The position numbers and the translations under genes were made by a program. Source: an uncultured Verrucomicrobiota bacterium (GTDB lineage Bacteria; Verrucomicrobiota; Verrucomicrobiia; Opitutales; Opitutaceae). From it: 35,036 nucleotides of DNA. Below, in pieces: positions 31,024 through 35,036 of this stretch. The notes beneath the pieces were generated by a model that was not told where the DNA came from, searched no databases, and was given only the letters and a program-made list of their open reading frames with translations. The stretch covers positions 1-35,036 of the forward strand of contig CAJCBL010000144.1 in NCBI GenBank assembly GCA_903960515.1. Direction: 5' to 3'. The stretch's first letter is position 1. Each line of letters starts with the position of its first letter.

Positions 31024-31905
31024 ATGGACGTTGCTGAAATCACGGCGAAAGCCCGCGTGCTCCTCGAAGCACTCCCCTACATCCAAGACTTCCGCGGCTC
31101 GACCTTCGTCGTGAAATACGGCGGGAGCTTCATGGACGATCCGAGTTCGGAGGTGCGCAACCGCGTGGCCTACGACATCGCGTTCCTCGCGGCCGTCGGT
31201 ATCCATGTCGTGGTTGTCCACGGCGGCGGAAAGGCCATCACCAAGGCCATGGCCGAGTCCGGCCTCAAGGCCAACTTCATCAACGGCCTGCGCGTCACCG
31301 ACGAGCCCACCATCCAGATCGTCAAGCGCACGCTCGACGAGGTGGTCAATCGCGACGTTTGCGCCGCCATCACCTTGGCGCGTGGCAAGCCCAGCGGCAT
31401 CGCTGGCGACAGCGTGCTGCTTTGCGAAAAGCTCACCGTCGATGACGACGGCAACACCGTAGACCTCGGATACGTGGGTGACGTCACCGAGGTGCGCGTG
31501 AAGGTCATCAAGAAGGAGATCGCCGAGGGGCTCATCCCCGTCATCTCCCCCGTGGCCGAGGACCGCGACGGCAAGCCCTACAACATCAATGCCGACGTGG
31601 CCGCCGGCCGCGTGGCCGCCGCGCTCAACGCCCGCCGCCTCGTCTACATGAGCGATGTCCCCGGCCTGCTCTCCAACCCTTCCGACCCGGGCACGCTCAT
31701 CTCCACGCTCAAGGTCAGCCAGGTGGACGCCCTCAAGAAGACCGGCGTCATCGACAAGGGCATGCGCCCCAAGGTCGCCAGCGCGGTGCGTGCGCTCAAC
31801 GAGGGCGTGCAGCGTGTCCACTTCATCGACGGCCGCCTGCCGCACAGCCTCCTGCTCGAGATCTTTACCGACAGGGGCATCGGCACCGAGATCGTGCACG
31901 GCTGA
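31024..31905 (+). CDS. argB: Acetylglutamate kinase
   Basis: The 293-residue product phosphorylates N-acetyl-L-glutamate, the second step of arginine synthesis. It shows the amino-acid kinase fold: [12 protein letters not shown] (Lys31), [15 protein letters not shown] (Gly-rich loop, 62-76), [14 protein letters not shown] (87-100), [56 protein letters not shown] and GGM-like [13 protein letters not shown] near the end. The N-terminal helix ([16 protein letters not shown]) is the feature of arginine-inhibited hexameric enzymes, so feedback inhibition by arginine is expected from the family. No clear Shine-Dalgarno site precedes the ATG. argD follows after a 189-bp repeat-filled gap. Confidence 0.96.
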   Translation: MDVAEITAKARVLLEALPYIQDFRGSTFVVKYGGSFMDDPSSEVRNRVAYDIAFLAAVGIHVVVVHGGGKAITKAMAESGLKANFINGLRVTDEPTIQIVKRTLDEVVNRDVCAAITLARGKPSGIAGDSVLLCEKLTVDDDGNTVDLGYVGDVTEVRVKVIKKEIAEGLIPVISPVAEDRDGKPYNINADVAAGRVAAALNARRLVYMSDVPGLLSNPSDPGTLISTLKVSQVDALKKTGVIDKGMRPKVASAVRALNEGVQRVHFIDGRLPHSLLLEIFTDRGIGTEIVHG

Positions 31906-31910
31906 GGTGA

Positions 31911-31933
31911 ATGCGGATTTCGGATTGCGGAAT
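31911..31933. repeat. Heptamer spacer repeat (TGCGGAT type) after argB
   Basis: TGCGGAT, TTCGGAT, TGCGGAA begin 7 bp after the argB stop. The tract is complementary to that at 32057-32090, so transcripts across the gap could form a long hairpin. Confidence 0.65.
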
Positions 31934-32039
31934 GGTCCCGGCCTTCCGCAGTCCTGATTCCAGCGATTCCGCCCCGGTATCCGTCGCCAGCTCCCTCGCC
32001 AGCGAGGCCCAGCTTGGATTCCGCCTCCAGCGTTCCGTA

Positions 32040-32056
32040 CTCGGAGGTCCTCCGAG
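32040..32056. repeat. Short palindrome in the argB-argD gap
   Basis: CTCGGAGGTCCTCCGAG is a near-perfect palindrome with 8-bp arms. It directly precedes the inverted heptamer repeat. Confidence 0.55.
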
Positions 32057-32090
32057 CATTCCGCAATCCGCACTCCGAAATCCGCATTCC
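32057..32090. repeat. Inverted heptamer spacer repeat before argD
   Basis: CATTCCGCAATCCGCACTCC and GAAATCCGCATTCC are the reverse complement of the TGCGGAT-type spacer found after argB and three beta-helix genes. The tract ends 5 bp before the argD start codon, leaving no room for a normal ribosome binding site. Confidence 0.65.
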
Positions 32091-32094
32091 CTCC

Positions 32095-33327
32095 ATGGAT
32101 CCGCAAACCTTCTCCCATGTCTCCGCAGTCACCGTATCCGGCACAGAGGCTCACTATGACGCCTATGTGATGAAGAACTACGGACGCCCGGCCGTGACGC
32201 TTGTGCGCGGCGAGGGCTGCCGGGTGTGGGATGACCGTGGGCGCGAGTTTCTTGATTTCACCTCGGGCATCGCCGTCACCGCGCTTGGGCATTCGCACCC
32301 GGTGTGGGTGCGCGCCGTGCAGGAGCAGGCCGCGCGGCTCGTCCATGTGAGCAACCTCTTCCGCAACCCGCTGCAGGGGGAACTCGCCCGCCGCCTCGTA
32401 GGCCACGCAGGCCCGGGCCGGGTATTTTTCTGCAACAGCGGCGCCGAGGCCAACGAGACGCTGATCAAACTCTCGCGTCTCCACGGCTACCAGACCACGC
32501 ACGAGGAGGGGAAGCGCTGCAAGGTGATCTGCGCCAAGAATGCCTTCCACGGGCGCACCTTTGGCGGCATGAGCGCCACCCCGCAGGAGAAGATCCAGAA
32601 GGGTTTCCGCCCGTTGCTCGACACCTTTGCCTTCGGGGAGTTCAACAACCTGCAAAGCTTCGTCGACCTCGTGGACGAGCGCACCTGCGCCATCTTTGTG
32701 GAGACGATTCAGGGCGAGAGCGGCGTAACCCCCGCCACGCCCGAGTTCCTCGTGGGCCTGCGCAAGCTCTGCGACGAGCGCGGCCTGCTGCTCATGCTGG
32801 ACGAGGTGCAGTGCGGCCTGGGCCGCACCGGCGCCTTCTACGCTTTCCAGCACTACGGTATCCAGGCCGACGCCATCGGCATGGCCAAGGGCATCGCCGG
32901 CGGCATGCCGATGGGAGCGGTTTGGGTACGCGAACCGTACGCCGAATATTTCCAGCCCGGCTCGCACGGCACCACTTTCGGCGGCACGCCGCTCGCCTGC
33001 GCGGCCGCGCTGGCGGTGCTCGATGTGATCGAGCGCGACGACCTCATGGGCAACGTGAGGCGCAACTCCCCGGCCTGGCATGCCGCGCTGCGGCAGCTCG
33101 CCGCCGATTTCCCCGCTCTATTGAAGGAGATCCGCGGTGTGGGCTATATGGTGGGCGTGGGCTTCCATGCCGACCCCGCGCCCTTCAACGCCAAGCTGCG
33201 CGAGGCCGGGTTGCTGTGTCCGCTGGCTGGCAACAATACGATCCGTCTCCTGCCGCCGCTCACCGCCACGCCAGCCGATCTGGCCAAGAGCGTGGAGTTG
33301 CTGCGCAGCGTGCTGGCGGCCGGTTGA
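32095..33327 (+). CDS. argD: Acetylornithine aminotransferase (class III, PLP-dependent)
   Basis: The 410-residue product belongs to the class III aminotransferases that convert N-acetylglutamate semialdehyde to N-acetylornithine. Motifs: VWDDRGREFLDFTSGIAV, VFFCNSGAEANETLIKLS (phosphate-binding loop), AFHGRTFGGMSAT, MLDEVQCGLGRTGAFYAFQ (cofactor-ring Asp), and IGMAKGIAGGMPMGAV, where Lys265 should form the Schiff base with PLP. HGTTFGGTPLACAAALAVLD completes the set. Linkage to argB supports the arginine assignment, although related ornithine or succinylornithine aminotransferases share these motifs. The ATG at 32095 is the likely start; the upstream in-frame codons read through the inverted heptamer repeat. 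Confidence 0.9.
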   Translation: MDPQTFSHVSAVTVSGTEAHYDAYVMKNYGRPAVTLVRGEGCRVWDDRGREFLDFTSGIAVTALGHSHPVWVRAVQEQAARLVHVSNLFRNPLQGELARRLVGHAGPGRVFFCNSGAEANETLIKLSRLHGYQTTHEEGKRCKVICAKNAFHGRTFGGMSATPQEKIQKGFRPLLDTFAFGEFNNLQSFVDLVDERTCAIFVETIQGESGVTPATPEFLVGLRKLCDERGLLLMLDEVQCGLGRTGAFYAFQHYGIQADAIGMAKGIAGGMPMGAVWVREPYAEYFQPGSHGTTFGGTPLACAAALAVLDVIERDDLMGNVRRNSPAWHAALRQLAADFPALLKEIRGVGYMVGVGFHADPAPFNAKLREAGLLCPLAGNNTIRLLPPLTATPADLAKSVELLRSVLAAG

Positions 33328-33361
33328 GCCGACGGTCTCCGGTTGCCCGTTTCTGTTCGCA

Positions 33362-33384
33362 GCGAAGCTCGCTGAGAGCTTCGC
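33362..33384 (+). repeat. Perfect 9-bp hairpin downstream of argD
   Basis: GCGAAGCTC pairs with GAGCTTCGC across GCTGA. It lies 34 bp after the argD stop. With no T run, it may protect or end the arg transcript but is not a standard terminator. Confidence 0.5.
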
Positions 33385-33402
33385 ATCCCCTCTCGTGTGA
33401 AG

Positions 33403-33423
33403 CTGAAGCGCGATGCGCTTCAG
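33403..33423. repeat. CTGAAGCGC palindrome, copy 1
   Basis: CTGAAGCGC, GAT, GCGCTTCAG: perfect 9-bp arms with a 3-base loop. The same element recurs at 33678 with one arm mismatch. Confidence 0.6.
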
Positions 33424-33525
33424 TCACTCCGGGGTCATTGTTCGGCACTTCAGTCGCCCGCTTATCCGTGACCATGCAGTCGCACCGCTTTGCGCTCGGG
33501 TAGCGCCCGAATTCCGGTGCTCGCC

Positions 33526-33584
33526 GTAGGAGCGTGCTTGCACGCGATCTGCGCTCTGAATCGCGTGCAAGCACGCTCCTACGA
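33526..33584. repeat. REP-like palindrome, copy 4
   Basis: GTAGGAGCGTGCTTGCACGC, then GATCTGCGCTCTGAATCG and CGTGCAAGCACGCTCCTACG. The arms pair almost perfectly. It is the copy nearest to the transposase-like relic at 34415. Confidence 0.88.
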
Positions 33585-33677
33585 ATGAATGGTCACGGCT
33601 TAGCTCTGTGGTCTTCTATGGCCAGTTGCTCTGGCTTCTATTCCAACGGAGGGCGACGTTTCCAGTCTCGTTTGTAG

Positions 33678-33698
33678 CTGAAGCGCGAAGCGATTCAG
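33678..33698. repeat. CTGAAGCGC palindrome, copy 2
   Basis: CTGAAGCGC, GAA, GCGATTCAG: same layout as the copy at 33403 with one mismatch. Both are preceded by AG and followed by TC. Confidence 0.55.
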
Positions 33699-33844
33699 TC
33701 CAGCCCCCCGAAGAGATCGGGGGACGCCTTGGCGTCTAGCGTTTCCGACTGTCCCCTTGAAAAATTGACGACGCGAAGCCGGCACCGAGCCCACCTCACC
33801 GGACAAACCCGGGAAGTGAATTTGGTTCGCAAATGGGGGCAGCT

Positions 33845-34393
33845 CTATTTGTTATCGAGAGCTTTCGGAGCTTGAGCGTCGATCCACGAGCCCACCACGC
33901 GCAGCGATTCCACCTCCGCCGGTTCGAAACGTCCGTTCGAATCTGGCGCGATCGACAAGAGCAGGCGGGCACCATGCTCACGGGCACGGCGCAGAAGTTC
34001 CACGCACTCCATGCCGGATTTGAATCCGGCGTCGGGCCGGGCTCTGTGCCAAAATCCGGGCCCATTGGAAAGGGAAATCACGGCCTCCCACGCACCTGAC
34101 ATCGGGGCCTTCGGAATTACATCTTCATAGGTGGGAAAGTCCGCCAACGCACCAGTGCCCCGATCGTTAACCCGAAGCCCGATTTGACGGCGCTTCACGT
34201 CTTCAAGCCACGCCCACAATTCGCCCGAGTCACGCAATCGCCAGCGTTCATCAAGCCAGAGCACATCGGGCCGATATCGATCAACCAGCAACGTAAGATC
34301 GGTAAGCGTGTCGCGCTTGAACTGCGACCATCGCTCGGGGAAGGCTTCTGAAAAGGCGGGTATATAGTGCGGGTGATAGGGAAACCCGACGCT
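33845..34393 (-). pseudogene. 5'-truncated GH29 alpha-L-fucosidase
   Basis: The minus-strand frame preserves the C-terminal half of a GH29 catalytic domain. It has HPHYIPAFSEAFPERWSQF, then LLVDRYRPDVLWLDERW, in which the Asp after LWL corresponds to the family's catalytic nucleophile. These are followed by ADFPTYEDVIPKAP, GAWEAVISLSN and ARLLLSIAPDSNGRFEPAEV, matching the usual PWE...LLLNxGPxxDG pattern. The N-terminal barrel half with its KHHDGF segment is missing. No proper start codon is available; the first candidate, a TTG at 34291, falls inside the domain. To the right the frame runs into sequence better read on the plus strand as a transposase relic. The fucosidase gene seems to have been cut at this junction, and the remnant is very probably inactive. 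Confidence 0.72.
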
Positions 34394-34414
34394 GTCTGCG
34401 TGGCGAAACGATAG

Positions 34415-34710
34415 CAGACATATTTGGGCGTCTTGGCCGAGGAAATGCCGCGCAAGCGGGCGGAGCGCTACGGGCAGATGAGCCGGGGATGGGCGCTGGG
34501 AACGGCGGAATTCAAGCGGGGGCTCATTAGCTGTTCAAGCAGCGCGGGGCCGATTTAGAGCAGGCGGCGTTATTGGGCGACACGCAGGAAGGACGTCTCT
34601 ATGTGCGCGAAATATGCTGGGAGGAAAAGCTGTGTCAGATAGCCGGTCCGGCGGCTATCGATCTGGACAAGCTGGGGCCGCGCGTTGCGGCTGTGGCGGT
34701 CCTATTCTTC
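34415..34710 (+). pseudogene. Degraded transposase relic, possibly REP-associated (RAYT-like) C-terminus
   Basis: Two plus-strand frames appear to join across a frameshift. The first encodes YLGVLAEEMPRKRAERYGQM, then SRGWALGTAEFKRGLI (to about 34528). The second, from about 34531 in another phase, encodes LFKQRGADLEQAALLGDTQE, then GRLYVREICWEEKL and AAIDLDKLGP (to about 34685). RGWALGTxEFKxxLL followed by a charged helix and WEEKL resembles the C-terminal part of REP-associated Y1-type transposases of Verrucomicrobiota as I know them. The catalytic HUH and Tyr region would lie upstream and is absent. The identification is from memory of the family and therefore moderate. Four REP-like palindromes in the same window fit the idea. 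Confidence 0.5.
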
Positions 34711-35036
34711 CCCCTTTCCTTTTGGTTCCTGTTCGACAAGCGTCCCCTTTCGTCCCTTTACCGAATGAATCCAAATACTCGGCAGAAATCTGTGCCTAGC
34801 CCGCAAGGGCCGAGCACGCCCGGTGGGCGATGGTGTCCGACCAGTGCTTCTCTTGATCGGGATATTCCGGAGGGCGTTGAAGGGCTCCCGAAATTCCAAC
34901 GGTGTCCGGGCGCGTGGGCTGCTATAGATTTTCAATGAGAGCGCCGTGGGGTAGTGATAGACGCAGCGCCACTAGTCGGGCCTGGTTGGTGTTTTTCGTT
35001 GGGCGATTCCGCGTTCGGAATTCCAACGTCCTGGGA
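34711..35036. other. No gene recognised at the right end
   Basis: The base composition is less GC-rich than in the genes. The word ATTCCAACG occurs at 34893 and 35020 (also at 33640, and inverted at 425). I see no domain, RNA gene or terminator. Confidence 0.5.

Larger units (their letters stand above)
33328..33844. other. Gene-free repeat-rich gap after argD
   Basis: This 517-bp stretch holds hairpins at 33362-33384 and 33403-33423, REP-like copy 4 (33526-33584) and a second copy of the CTGAAGCGC palindrome (33678-33698). No open frame has a recognisable domain. Confidence 0.6.

Noticed and set aside
29679-31037. 452-residue plus-strand frame between exonuclease III and argB
   Set aside because: It lies antisense to the well-supported double-TonB_C gene and part of the exonuclease gene and shows no domain.
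30670-33081. 803-residue open frame antisense to argB and argD
   Set aside because: It runs through two well-recognised enzymes, repeats and an intergenic region and has no recognisable domain.

Overview
The window looks like chromosomal DNA of a GC-rich Verrucomicrobiota-type (PVC superphylum) bacterium. The taxonomic reading is inferred. It rests on secreted beta-helix proteins that begin with a processed LTPPGAPAPTMKTLDQIE segment (a family I associate with Verrucomicrobiota and Planctomycetes), on secreted proteins ending in a YRIQxSTDLxxW...ARHFFRV domain, on a Bacteroidetes/Chlamydiae-like ParC, and on rare Shine-Dalgarno sites.

Layout. (1) 1-703: mostly non-coding, with the possible edge of a carboxylesterase-like gene on the minus strand. 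(2) 704-16720: a same-strand tandem cluster of eleven secreted proteins. Nine are paralogous repeat/beta-helix proteins (1777, 3605, 4787, 6081, 7593, 9054, 11750, 13585, 15122). Two are paralogous 'GWIN-repeat' proteins (704 and 10677). Every one has a signal peptide. The spacers between them are themselves duplicated: a pyrimidine-rich leader before most genes and short-period repeats after several stops. (3) 16942-18021: a secreted Gly/Pro/Met-rich protein with a DUF4412-like end. (4) 18176-20476: topoisomerase IV subunit A (parC), with a heptanucleotide repeat tract inside its N-terminal extension. (5) 20683-23745: a 1020-residue membrane protein joining an actin-like (PilM/GspL-like) cytoplasmic region, a TonB-style Ala/Pro linker, one membrane helix, a coiled coil, three PEGA domains and a TonB C-terminal domain. 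It is followed by a strong terminator. (6) 24090-30782, minus strand: a five-PAS SpoIIE phosphatase, a CinA-C/PncC amidase, a small unknown protein, an SRPBCC protein, exonuclease III and a periplasmic double-TonB_C protein. (7) 31024-33327: argB and argD of arginine synthesis. (8) 33328-35036: a decayed region with palindromic repeats, a 5'-truncated GH29 alpha-L-fucosidase and a frameshifted relic that looks like a REP-associated transposase.

How it fits together. The standout is the eleven-gene array of secreted proteins. In the beta-helix set, a near-constant N-terminal module is followed by many 18-residue rungs, most carrying an Asn-Cys pair, and then by a short conserved C-terminal tail (KFLGTP or (K/R)YNMP type). 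This looks like an expanding, recombining family of cell-surface or extracellular fibres or adhesins. Its function cannot be read from the sequence. The other candidate for novelty is the PilM-like/TonB/PEGA fusion. Four copies of a REP-like palindrome lie in intergenic gaps near the degraded transposase relic.
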